Positions 7,408 through 14,137 of a stretch of DNA of 14,783 nucleotides are shown here, piece by piece. Every line of letters starts with the position of its first letter. Within the stretch, counting starts at the first letter, position 1. Source of the stretch: DATFLS01 sp964413425 (GTDB lineage Bacteria; Fidelibacterota; JAANXI01); NCBI GenBank assembly GCA_964413425.1, contig CAYPST010000103.1, forward strand, positions 1 to 14,783. Reading direction: 5' to 3'. The notes below the pieces were generated by a model that saw only the letters and a list, made by a program, of their open reading frames with translations, made no database searches and was not told the origin of the DNA. Made by a program: the position numbers and the translations under genes.

Positions 7408-8388
7408 ATGAAGATAAAAAAGACTGTAGAGAGAATTCCCGGTGGGATGATGGTAGTCCCGCTGATACTCGGTGCGCTCGTGAATACGTTCTTTCCGCAG
7501 GCGTTGCAGATTGGGGGCTTTACGACCGCACTATTTAAGAACGGCGCCACGGCACTCATCGGTGCCTTTTTACTCTGCATGGGAGCAGGTATCACAGTGA
7601 AAACCGCGCCCAGGGCATTAACGAAAGGGTTTGCGGTCACATTCTCAAAGTTTGTTATGTCCGTGGCAGTCGGATTACTGGTTGCCGCACTATTCGGTCG
7701 GGAAGGGATCTTCGGCCTCTCTGCGCTGGCCATTATCTCTGCTATGAGTAATACCAACGGCGGTTTATATGCCGCTCTTGCCGGTGAATTCGGCGATGAA
7801 ACGGATGTGGGCGCCATTGCCATCATTTCGATTAATGACGGCCCGTTCCTGTCTATGATTGCCATCGGTGCAGCCGGGCTGGCTCAAATTCCCCTGATGA
7901 GTTTGGTGGCGGTCATCATCCCCATCGTCATCGGAATGATTCTGGGCAATCTGGACGATGATATGCGCGACTTCCTGATAAAGGGCGGTCCGCTGCTCAT
8001 ACCATTTTTCGCGTTTGCCCTGGGAGCGGGTATTGACCTGGAGATGCTGATAGAAGCAGGTCTGCCCGGGGTCATTCTGGGCATCCTGACCACTTTCGTT
8101 GGCGGTGTGTTTAACATCTTCGCAGACAGAGCGGTCGGCGGAAGCGGAATCGCCGGAGCAGCTGCTTCCAGTACCGCAGGGAATGCTGTGGCCACACCCC
8201 ATGCCATTGCCCTGGCGGATCCAAGTATGGCAACCCTGGCAAAAGCGGCCACTCCGTTAGTCGCTGCATCTACTATTACCACGGCGATTTTGACGCCGGT
8301 GCTAACATCGATGGTAGTGAAACTGAAGAAAAAGGAGTCGCCTCATACCGTTGCAGCAGGGGAAGGAGAAGTACCAAAGTCTGAGTGA
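7408..8388 (+). CDS. 2-keto-3-deoxygluconate permease family (KdgT) sugar-acid transporter
   Basis: The 326-residue hydrophobic protein matches KdgT-family proton-coupled permeases along its whole length. It has VERIPGGMMVVPLILGALVN at the N-terminus (7-26), FLLCMGAGI (54-62), SNTNGGLYAAL (114-124), IPFFAFALGAGIDLE, and a late ASSTAGNAVATPHAIA segment. About ten membrane helices are apparent. The named substrate of the family is 2-keto-3-deoxygluconate. No KDG kinase or aldolase lies nearby, while a four-carbon acid-sugar kinase and dehydrogenase lie just upstream. I therefore infer import of a threonate or erythronate-like acid. The Shine-Dalgarno is weak, and the start is chosen because it gives the family N-terminus. 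It is probably transcribed separately, 500 bases after the dehydrogenase. Confidence 0.9.
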   Translation: MKIKKTVERIPGGMMVVPLILGALVNTFFPQALQIGGFTTALFKNGATALIGAFLLCMGAGITVKTAPRALTKGFAVTFSKFVMSVAVGLLVAALFGREGIFGLSALAIISAMSNTNGGLYAALAGEFGDETDVGAIAIISINDGPFLSMIAIGAAGLAQIPLMSLVAVIIPIVIGMILGNLDDDMRDFLIKGGPLLIPFFAFALGAGIDLEMLIEAGLPGVILGILTTFVGGVFNIFADRAVGGSGIAGAAASSTAGNAVATPHAIALADPSMATLAKAATPLVAASTITTAILTPVLTSMVVKLKKKESPHTVAAGEGEVPKSE

Positions 8389-8430
8389 CCTGTACAACGA
8401 CCGGTATTTCCCCTCCCACTGACTCCCGGG

Positions 8431-8454
8431 TACATAAGTACATAGGTACATAAG
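8431..8454 (-). repeat. 8-base tandem repeat (TACATAAG/TACATAGG)
   Basis: Three tandem units, TACATAAG, TACATAGG and TACATAAG, run without interruption. Their reverse complement (CTTATGTA, CCTATGTA) equals the unit of the block at 8771-8821, so the two form an inverted pair about 320 bases apart. Confidence 0.85.
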
Positions 8455-8516
8455 GGAGCACGTGAATAGGATACGTTTCCTGGAATAGACCTTGAATTTT
8501 TAACAGAGATTATTAT

Positions 8517-8613
8517 GGCTATTCACTTTGCTCAGGAGATGGAACAGACGCTAATGCTGTGAAGGGCCCCATTCGAGTTCTTTCTTTTGCTAAGGGGGAG
8601 TCAGAGGGAGACA
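8517..8613 (+). repeat. Interspersed G-rich repeat, copy b
   Basis: This is the partner of 54-149. It has GCTCAGGAGA at 8530-8539, AACAGACGCTAATGC after it, and CTAAGGGGGAGTCAGAGGG near 8590-8609. In both places the element lies just beyond a gene group and just before a tandem-repeat block, in the same orientation. Confidence 0.6.
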
Positions 8614-8770
8614 ACAACCTCACCCGCCATCCTTCTCCTTCACCAAAGAAAGGGGCGGGATGCCCACCCCGCTCCCTGCCCGGATCAGTCTCCTGTAATA
8701 GTCATAGAGTTTATTCAATACACCGCATCAATCCCTTCACCTGCCCTATACACATATAAACCCTCCACAC

Positions 8771-8821
8771 CTATTTACCTATGCACCCTATGTACCTATG
8801 TACCCTATGCACCTTATACAC
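8771..8821 (+). repeat. 8-9-base tandem repeat (CTATGTAC)
   Basis: Six consecutive degenerate units of CTATGTAC or CCTATGCAC are present: CTATTTAC, CTATGCAC, CCTATGTAC, CTATGTAC, CCTATGCAC and CTTATACAC. The alternation of 8 and 9 bases breaks any reading frame, which argues against coding. Confidence 0.85.
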
Positions 8822-9007
8822 CTAAGTCCCCAAAGCTTTTACGCCACCTGCCATTCTTCCGTTGCATTCATCTTCGAATTGTCGTATCTATTATTTCTCC
8901 CGCCGGGTGAAGCCGGAATTCCCGGGAGTAAGTCCATCTTCTGATATACGTGAGAATTGGCGATGATCTATACCACCGTTATGAAATACAGTGGAACCGG
9001 ATAGTAC

Positions 9008-10324
9008 ATGACGCTGCTGATCGTACTCTCCGGAATCGGGATTCTTCTTTTGCTTATCACGGCGCTCAAGCTGGACGCCTTCCTGGCATTCGTGATTGTC
9101 TCCATGTACCTGGGATTGGCCCGCGGCCTGCCCTTCGAAGATACCATCTCTGCAATTCAAACCGGGATCGGAGCTACCCTGAGTTCTCTGGTGATGATCC
9201 TGGGATTCGGCGCTATGCTGGGCAAACTGGTTGCCGAAAGCGGGGCAGCGCAGAGAATCACCAGAAGTCTGGTCAATTTTTTTGGTACCGAAAAGGTGCC
9301 CTGGGCACTCATGCTGACCGGGTTCGTGGTCGGTATTCCTATGTTTTTCTCGGTGGGCTTCGTGATCCTGATCCCTCTGGTGTTCACCATCGGGTTCACC
9401 ACGGGGCTTCCTTTGATGTATATCGGTATCCCGCTGATGGCGGGGATGTCTGTCGCGCACGGTTATCTGCCGCCCCATCCCGGGCCCGCGGCGGTGGTCG
9501 AGATATTCAACGCAGACATGGGAACCACTCTGATTTACGGGATTCTGGTGGCGATTCCGGCTATTATCATTGGCGGTCCCATTCTGTCCTCCCGTATGAA
9601 GCATTATAATCCCAGGCCACTGGAGGACTTTTATGTGACCCGGGAGGTCAGCGAGGAAAATCTGCCCCCGGCAGGGATCAGTTTTTTCTGTGCGCTGCTC
9701 CCGGTGATTCTGATTGGCCTGTCCGGCATTGCCTCCCTGTTCCTTTCCGGGTCCGGAGCGGCTGCCCGGATGCTGAAGATTGTTGGCAATCCCGTGCTGG
9801 CTATGCTGCTCTCCGTTCTGGTGGCGGTCTATTTTCTGGGCCTCCGGCGCGGGCGGCAGATGAAACCCCTGATGGAGGATCTGGCGCGTGCCGTCTCCAG
9901 TATTACTATGGTCTTCCTGATTATCGCCGGTGCCGGCGCTTTCAAAGAGGTGATGGTACAAAGCGGAGTGAGTTCGTATGTGGCAGAGATGTTAAAGGGA
10001 ACCGGAGTGTCGCCTCTGTTGCTGGGATGGATCATTGCGGCGGCGATCCGGATCAGCATCGGATCAGCCACCGTGGCGGCTCTCACTACGGCGAGTATCA
10101 TCCTGCCTGTGGTTCGGGCGTCCTCGGTCTCTCCGGAATTGATGGTCCTCGCTATCGGGGCGGGGAGTTTGATCCTGTCTCACGTCAACGATGGAGGCTT
10201 CTGGTTGGTGAAAGAATATTTTAACTTATCCATCAAAGAGACCCTGTTCACCTGGACGGTGATGGAAACCGTCGTGGCTGTGATCGGATTAATAGGGGCG
10301 ATGATCCTGAGTTTATTTGTATAA
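9008..10324 (+). CDS. GntP-family permease (gluconate/D-serine transporter family)
   Basis: The 438-residue integral membrane protein is typical of the GntP family. It has an N-terminal hydrophobic hairpin, ILGFGAMLGKLVAESGAA near 64-81, GIPMFFSVGF (109-118), HGYLPPHPGP (151-160) and SHVNDGGFW (391-399). Family members carry gluconate, fructuronate or, in DsdX, D-serine. The gene heads a tight operon with a RidA-like protein, a D-threonine aldolase/D-serine dehydratase family enzyme and a dipeptidase, and none of these handles gluconate. A D-hydroxyamino-acid substrate is therefore my preferred inference. From memory, gluconate permeases usually have Glu where Ser115 stands. The gene ends 19 bases before the RidA-like start. 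Confidence 0.9.
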   Translation: MTLLIVLSGIGILLLLITALKLDAFLAFVIVSMYLGLARGLPFEDTISAIQTGIGATLSSLVMILGFGAMLGKLVAESGAAQRITRSLVNFFGTEKVPWALMLTGFVVGIPMFFSVGFVILIPLVFTIGFTTGLPLMYIGIPLMAGMSVAHGYLPPHPGPAAVVEIFNADMGTTLIYGILVAIPAIIIGGPILSSRMKHYNPRPLEDFYVTREVSEENLPPAGISFFCALLPVILIGLSGIASLFLSGSGAAARMLKIVGNPVLAMLLSVLVAVYFLGLRRGRQMKPLMEDLARAVSSITMVFLIIAGAGAFKEVMVQSGVSSYVAEMLKGTGVSPLLLGWIIAAAIRISIGSATVAALTTASIILPVVRASSVSPELMVLAIGAGSLILSHVNDGGFWLVKEYFNLSIKETLFTWTVMETVVAVIGLIGAMILSLFV

Positions 10325-10333
10325 TTTCACACA

Positions 10334-10339
10334 GGGAGG
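10334..10339 (+). promoter_or_regulatory. Ribosome binding site fixing the RidA-like start
   Basis: GGGAGG lies four bases before the ATG at 10344. It favours that start over the in-frame TTG at 10317, which would lie inside the preceding permease gene and add nine residues unlike the family. Confidence 0.75.
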
Positions 10340-10343
10340 TATC

Positions 10344-10805
10344 ATGACTATCGAAGAGAAAATCCGGAACCTAAAACTTGAACTGCCGCCCGCGCCGGCG
10401 GCAGGGGGCGTCTACAGGCCGGTGGTTATCACCGGGAACTACCTGTATGTCTCCGGGCAGGGACCGGTCAGGAGCGACGGATCTCTCATCACCGGAAAGG
10501 TGGGGAAAGATCTTTCCCTGGAAGAGGGACAGACGGCTGCCCGGCAGGTCGGGTTGACCATGTTATCGACCATGAAGGGTCAGATTGGCACTCTGAATAA
10601 GATCAAGCGACTCATCAAAACTCTGGGCATGGTGAACTGCTATCCCGAGTTCGAACAGCAGCCCCAGGTGATTAATGGATTCAGCGAATTGATGCAAGAA
10701 GTGTTCGGCGAAGAGAACGGCGTCGGGGCCCGCAGTGCCGTGGGGAATTCTCTGCCGGGGAATATTGCCTGTGAAATCGAAGCGATCTTTGAACTGCAGG
10801 ACTGA
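10344..10805 (+). CDS. RidA/YjgF-family protein (enamine/imine deaminase-like)
   Basis: The 153-residue protein belongs to the RidA/YjgF/UK114 superfamily. It has YVSGQGP (35-41), a helical middle with QTAARQVGLTMLSTM, and a C-terminal GARSAVGNSLPGNIACEIEAIF in which Arg130 and Glu144 match the substrate-binding Arg and nearby Glu of RidA. It is longer than classic RidA (about 130), as in a recognised longer subgroup. RidA hydrolyses 2-aminoacrylate and related enamines released by PLP dehydratases. Its place two bases before a D-serine/D-threonine PLP enzyme fits detoxifying or completing that reaction. The GGGAGG site supports the start. Cytoplasmic. Confidence 0.88.
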   Translation: MTIEEKIRNLKLELPPAPAAGGVYRPVVITGNYLYVSGQGPVRSDGSLITGKVGKDLSLEEGQTAARQVGLTMLSTMKGQIGTLNKIKRLIKTLGMVNCYPEFEQQPQVINGFSELMQEVFGEENGVGARSAVGNSLPGNIACEIEAIFELQD

Positions 10806-10807
10806 TT

Positions 10808-11917
10808 ATGGAAGTGCAGTCAACCTGGTTTTGCATACGAAATGAAGTTGAGGTGTTATCACCATCTGTGTTGATTTATCCCGACCGGGTACGGGAAAAT
10901 ATCCGCAGAATGATCGGGATTGCCGACGGTCCGCACCGGCTGCGGCCCCATGTCAAAACCCACAAACTACCACAAATCGTCCGGTTTCAGCTGGAAGAGG
11001 GGATCACCAGGTTCAAATGTGCGACCCTTTCCGAGCTGGAAATGACAGCCGGCAGCGGTGGGGAAGACGTGCTCCTGGCGTATGCTCTGATAGGACCGGC
11101 GGTTGATAAGTTTCTCGATATTCTGACTGCACACCCTGACGTACAGATGTCGCTGCTCACGGACAGCCTGGTGGCATGCGAGCAAATTGAAAGGAAAGCA
11201 GAAGCCCGTAATATGTCTGTGACCCTCTATCTGGACATCAATAATGGGATGGGGCGGACCGGTGTTACACCGGGGCAGGAAGCGTTCGATCTGTACAAAT
11301 ATATCCGGGAGTCCGGCTCTCTGACGGTGGGAGGGTTACACATATACGACGGACACATTCACACCAGAGATTTCCGGGAGCGGAAGGCGGAATGTGACCG
11401 GGCATTCGCACCGGTCGCCGAACTGATCAACAAGTTAGAATCCGCCGGATTGGACATTCCCGAAATCGTCTGCGGCGGCACCCCGACCTTCCCGGTGCAC
11501 GCTCTGTATGAAGAGCGGATGCTCAGTCCGGGCACCTCCCTTCTCTGGGATTACGGGTACGGCACCAGCTTCCCGGACCTGCATTTTCTGCAAGCCGCCG
11601 TGCTCTTCACCCGGGTTATCAGCAAGCCCGGGCCGGACACCATCTGCCTGGACCTGGGGCACAAAGCGGTGGCTTCCGAAAAACCGCATCCCAGGGTGTG
11701 GTTCCCGGAGATGGAAGAGTATACGCCGGTGAATCACAGCGAGGAACACCTGACTATCACCGGTGAGGAGGCAGCCCGTTACTCGGTCGGAGATTGCCTG
11801 TACGGCATTCCTACCCATATCTGTCCCACCATGGCCCTGCACGAGCAGGTGTACGTGGTGCGGGATCATGAGGTGAGCGAAAAATGGACGGTGACGGCAA
11901 GAAACAGGGTGTATTAA
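10808..11917 (+). CDS. Fold-type III PLP enzyme, D-threonine aldolase/D-serine dehydratase family
   Basis: The 369-residue protein has the alanine-racemase-like N-terminal barrel with LRPHVKTHK, where Lys50 is the expected PLP Schiff-base lysine. It then has YLDINNGMGRTG (141-152), GGLHIYDGHIH and GGTPTFP, and closes with the C-terminal domain motif GIPTHICPTMALHE. There His337 and Cys339 form an H-x-C pair. In eukaryotic-type D-serine dehydratase the metal ligands are His and Cys. In characterised D-threonine aldolases the pair is His and Asp. The Cys therefore leans to dehydratase chemistry (D-serine or D-threonine to 2-oxo acid plus ammonia), and an adjacent RidA agrees. Aldolase or D-3-hydroxyaspartate activity remains possible. 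It starts two bases after the RidA-like stop and is clearly co-transcribed. Confidence 0.82.
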   Translation: MEVQSTWFCIRNEVEVLSPSVLIYPDRVRENIRRMIGIADGPHRLRPHVKTHKLPQIVRFQLEEGITRFKCATLSELEMTAGSGGEDVLLAYALIGPAVDKFLDILTAHPDVQMSLLTDSLVACEQIERKAEARNMSVTLYLDINNGMGRTGVTPGQEAFDLYKYIRESGSLTVGGLHIYDGHIHTRDFRERKAECDRAFAPVAELINKLESAGLDIPEIVCGGTPTFPVHALYEERMLSPGTSLLWDYGYGTSFPDLHFLQAAVLFTRVISKPGPDTICLDLGHKAVASEKPHPRVWFPEMEEYTPVNHSEEHLTITGEEAARYSVGDCLYGIPTHICPTMALHEQVYVVRDHEVSEKWTVTARNRVY

Positions 11918-11938
11918 ACAGATGACGGATTCTGACTG

Positions 11939-13024
11939 ATGGCGAATTCCGAGCAGCAATCGCTGATATTTGACGCTCATCTTGACTTATCCATGAATGC
12001 CATGGAATGGAACCGGGATCTGCGGTGGACGGTGCAGGAAATCCGGGAGAGCGAACGTGGTATGGACGATCAGCCTGACCGCGGCAACGGCACTGTCTCA
12101 TTGCCGGCCATGCGGAAGGGAAACGTCGGAATCTGTGTGGCAACCCAGATAGCCAGGTACGTGGAGGCGGGGAATCGTCTGCCGGGATGGCATTCGCAGG
12201 AGCAGGCCTGGGCACAGACGCAGGGGCAGCTGGCCTGGTATGAATCAATGGAGGAAGCAGGCGAAATGACCCGGATTACCGATATCCCTTCCCTGGACGC
12301 ACATCTTGTTTTATGGGAGAATCCCCGGGATACTACTCCCATCGGATATATGCTGAGCCTGGAAGGAGCCGATTCCATCGTTTCCATGCGGCATCTGAAG
12401 CGGGCGTATGATTACGGACTCCGGGCAGTGGGTCCGGCACATTACGGACCGGGCGTATACGCCAACGGAACCGATTCCACCGGCGGACTGCCGGAGAAAG
12501 GACGTGGGTTGCTCAGGGAGATGGAGCGCCTGGGAATGATCCTGGATGTGACCCACCTGAATGATGACTGTTTCCGGGAGGCGCTGGACCTGTACGGCGG
12601 ACCTCTCTGGGCAAGCCACAACAACTGCCGCACATTTGTCAACCACAACCGCCAGTTCAGCGATGACATGATCAGGGAGCTCATAGGCCGTGGAGCAGTC
12701 ATCGGAGTCCCGTTGGACGCCTGGATGATGGTGCCGGACTGGATTCGGGGGGAATCCGACCCCAGGGAAATGAACGTGACCCTAAATATCATGGTCGATA
12801 ATATCGATCATATCTGTCAGCTGGCAGGCAATGCACTCCATGCCGGCGTGGGAAGCGACCTGGACGGCGGGTACGGCACGGAACAGTGTCCGTATGACCT
12901 GGATACCATTGCGGACCTGCAGAAAATTCCAGCGCTCCTCCGTGAGAGAGGATATACCGCGGAGGATATTGAGAATATTCTGCACAGGAACTTCATCAGG
13001 TTTCTCCGTGAGGCATGGGCTTGA
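11939..13024 (+). CDS. M19-family (membrane/renal) dipeptidase
   Basis: The 361-residue zinc dipeptidase has a complete M19 active site: DAHLD (His14, Asp16), LEGADS with bridging Glu142, DVTHL (His206), ASHNNCR (His227, Arg231) and GVGSDLDG (Asp307). These match His20, Asp22, Glu125, His198, His219 and Asp288 of human renal dipeptidase. Family enzymes cleave dipeptides and tolerate or prefer a D-residue at the C-terminal position. No signal peptide is seen, so it should act in the cytoplasm. The start at 11939 gives just enough sequence before the HxD motif; the Shine-Dalgarno is weak. It is the last gene of the operon, 21 bases after the PLP enzyme, and could supply D-amino acids to it. Confidence 0.92.
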   Translation: MANSEQQSLIFDAHLDLSMNAMEWNRDLRWTVQEIRESERGMDDQPDRGNGTVSLPAMRKGNVGICVATQIARYVEAGNRLPGWHSQEQAWAQTQGQLAWYESMEEAGEMTRITDIPSLDAHLVLWENPRDTTPIGYMLSLEGADSIVSMRHLKRAYDYGLRAVGPAHYGPGVYANGTDSTGGLPEKGRGLLREMERLGMILDVTHLNDDCFREALDLYGGPLWASHNNCRTFVNHNRQFSDDMIRELIGRGAVIGVPLDAWMMVPDWIRGESDPREMNVTLNIMVDNIDHICQLAGNALHAGVGSDLDGGYGTEQCPYDLDTIADLQKIPALLRERGYTAEDIENILHRNFIRFLREAWA

Positions 13025-13064
13025 GCCTGCCCGGGATTTAAATGGCCAGAGACTGTTTGGAAAA

Positions 13065-13100
13065 CGCAGAGGTCGCAGAGATCGCAATGGACGCAAAGAA
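13065..13100 (+). repeat. 9-base tandem repeat (CGCAGAGNT)
   Basis: Four consecutive 9-base units are present: CGCAGAGGT, CGCAGAGAT, CGCAATGGA and CGCAAAGAA. They drift progressively from the first unit, as expected of a decaying tandem array. The unit would keep frame if translated, but the surrounding frame is not gene-like. Confidence 0.8.
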
Positions 13101-13162
13101 AAAATAACCAATCCCCTCCTTATACAATTAGATATCCGGACACATTCTCCTGACTGCGTTGC

Positions 13163-13390
13163 CATTTCCCGGTCTCTTCACGACATATAACATACTGCTC
13201 CTCCCACCCGAAGGGTCTCCGCCGAAGGAGCCGGACCATTGACGGTTGACAATTGACCACGGACCACTGACATTTTTCTCATATTCGACTCACGTACAGA
13301 CTCTTCCCATCTCTCGCTTCGTTCCAAAGTTGCCCAACGCTTGCTTCTCACTTTTCACGTTTCACTTCTCACTTTTTATCCACGATTCTC
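13163..13390 (+). repeat. Composite modular repeat, copy 1 with hairpin prefix
   Basis: The prefix (13163-13238) has CATTTCCC and two mini-hairpins, ACCC-GAA-GGGT (13206-13216) and CTCC-GCCGAA-GGAG (13217-13230). Then come TTGAC heptamers (13237-13272), the core with TTTTTCTCATATTCGACTC and CCCATCTCTCGCTTCG, a TTTTCAC-type heptamer run (about 13346-13376) and TTTATCCACGATTC. The part 13163-13316 is repeated nearly base for base at 14637-14783. Confidence 0.85.
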
Positions 13391-13446
13391 GTTCCACTCA
13401 CATCCACCAGTGAGTGCATTCTCCCAGCCTCCGGTGCTCTCCAGAC

Positions 13447-13517
13447 AACTCACCCCCTCGGTCTCCCTCTCTTGCAACCCACCTCGACATCCTCCACCTC
13501 CCAAGAGAGGGGGAGGC
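13447..13517. repeat. C/G-rich interspersed module
   Basis: CACCCCCTCGGTCTCCCTCT, reversed, resembles the G-rich ends of the repeats at 54-149 and 8517-8613. The adjoining segment with CATCCTCCACCTCCCAAGAG and then GGGGGAGG resembles 8623-8660 in the same orientation. The call rests on similarity by eye only. Confidence 0.45.
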
Positions 13518-13605
13518 GCGTCTTCGCACACTTTTCCTTCTTCGTGTTCCTCTGTGCTGCGTGCTGTGTGAATTCTGCGGGGTGGACCTGCCCTAAATCT
13601 TTGCC

Positions 13606-13775
13606 TATTGACAACTGACGATTGACGGTTGACCATTGACATTGTTTTTATATCCGACTCGATCACAGACTCCTCCCATCTCTCGCATCGCTCCATAATC
13701 ACCCCAACACCTGCTTTTGCCCTTTGCCGTTTGCCCTTTCACTTCTTTATCCGTGTCAATCCGTGGCTATATACC
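13606..13775 (+). repeat. Composite modular repeat, copy 2
   Basis: The modules in order are TTGACAACTGACGATTGACG heptamers, a core with TTTTTATATCCGACTC, CAGACTCCTCCCATCTCTCG and CATCGCTCCATAAT, a TTTGCCCTTTGCCGTTTGCC run (about 13716-13739), and TTTATCCGTGTCAATCCGTG with GTGGCT at the end. It is the best match to the inverted copy at 4131-4308. Confidence 0.85.
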
Positions 13776-13827
13776 GGCGTGGTGTCCGGGTGGATCGTTC
13801 TCCCTTCCCCCTGTGCACAGATAATCC

Positions 13828-13856
13828 TTCCAATGTCAGAGAATTCTCGGTATAAT
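13828..13856 (+). promoter_or_regulatory. vapBC promoter with palindromic candidate operator
   Basis: A perfect TATAAT (13851-13856) lies 38 bases before the vapB start, with a poor -35 (TTCCAA, 13828-13833) at 17-base spacing. The perfect 10-base palindrome GAGAATTCTC (13839-13848) sits between the two boxes. VapB-type antitoxins commonly autoregulate by binding such palindromes, so this is a candidate operator. A weak AAGGGA (13877-13882) could serve as ribosome binding site. Confidence 0.5.
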
Positions 13857-13894
13857 TAACAGAGCGCTCAATAAATAAGGGAATTGTAAAACCG

Positions 13895-14137
13895 ATGAAG
13901 AAAAGCACGAAAGAAACCATTGAGCAACTGGAATCTCTTCCTGAGAATTTGCGAAATGAGGTACGAGACTTTATCGCATTCCTCCGCAGTAAATACCTCT
14001 CTACAACAATGACAGAGAAGCAAAAGGCAGGGAGCTTTTCTGAAGAAGCATTTGTCGGGATCTGGAAAGATCGCAAGGAGTTCCGGGACAGCGTGTTCTG
14101 GGTAAGAGAGAAAAGACGGTCCGAATGGGGCAAGTAG
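13895..14137 (+). CDS. VapB-type antitoxin (DUF2281-like)
   Basis: The 80-residue protein has an N-terminal helical segment, IEQLESLPENLRNEVRDFIA, then FLRSKY. This is the LP-x-x-L-x-x-E-V-x-D-F-x-x-FL pattern of DUF2281 and related VapB antitoxins. A charged, flexible C-terminus follows that would bind the toxin. It overlaps the downstream PIN-domain gene by 13 bases, the usual antitoxin-first arrangement. DUF2281 proteins lack an obvious classical DNA-binding motif in sequence, so autoregulation through the palindrome at 13839-13848 is an inference. It is smaller and more AT-rich than the metabolic genes. Confidence 0.8.
   Translation: MKKSTKETIEQLESLPENLRNEVRDFIAFLRSKYLSTTMTEKQKAGSFSEEAFVGIWKDRKEFRDSVFWVREKRRSEWGK

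Larger units (their letters stand above)
8389..9007. other. Repeat-rich gap before the GntP-family operon
   Basis: No gene is supported. The gap contains an 8-base tandem repeat on the - strand (8431-8454), a G-rich interspersed repeat (8517-8613) followed by a C-rich segment (8623-8660), and a longer 8-9-base tandem repeat on the + strand (8771-8821). The two tandem blocks are reverse complements in unit sequence. No strong promoter was found; TATTAT at 8889-8894 has no good -35 partner. Open frames here consist of repeat sequence. Confidence 0.6.
13025..13894. other. Long repeat-dense gap before vapBC
   Basis: About 870 bases without a credible gene. In order it holds a 9-base tandem repeat (13065-13100), a composite repeat with hairpin prefix (13163-13390), a C/G-rich module (13447-13517), a TGTGCTGCGTG-type stretch (about 13536-13580), a second composite repeat (13606-13775), and the vapBC promoter (13828-13856). 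Open frames on either strand here are built from repeat units. No clear terminator follows the dipeptidase gene. Confidence 0.65.

Noticed and set aside
8891..9961. Long open frame on the - strand (356 codons)
   Set aside because: It lies antisense to the clear GntP-family gene, and its product is rich in His, Gln and Gly with no hydrophobic core, as expected of a shadow frame.
13341..13702. Open frames on both strands between the dipeptidase and vapB
   Set aside because: They are composed of TTTTCAC, C-rich and TTGAC repeat units and change character at module borders; no protein family is recognisable.
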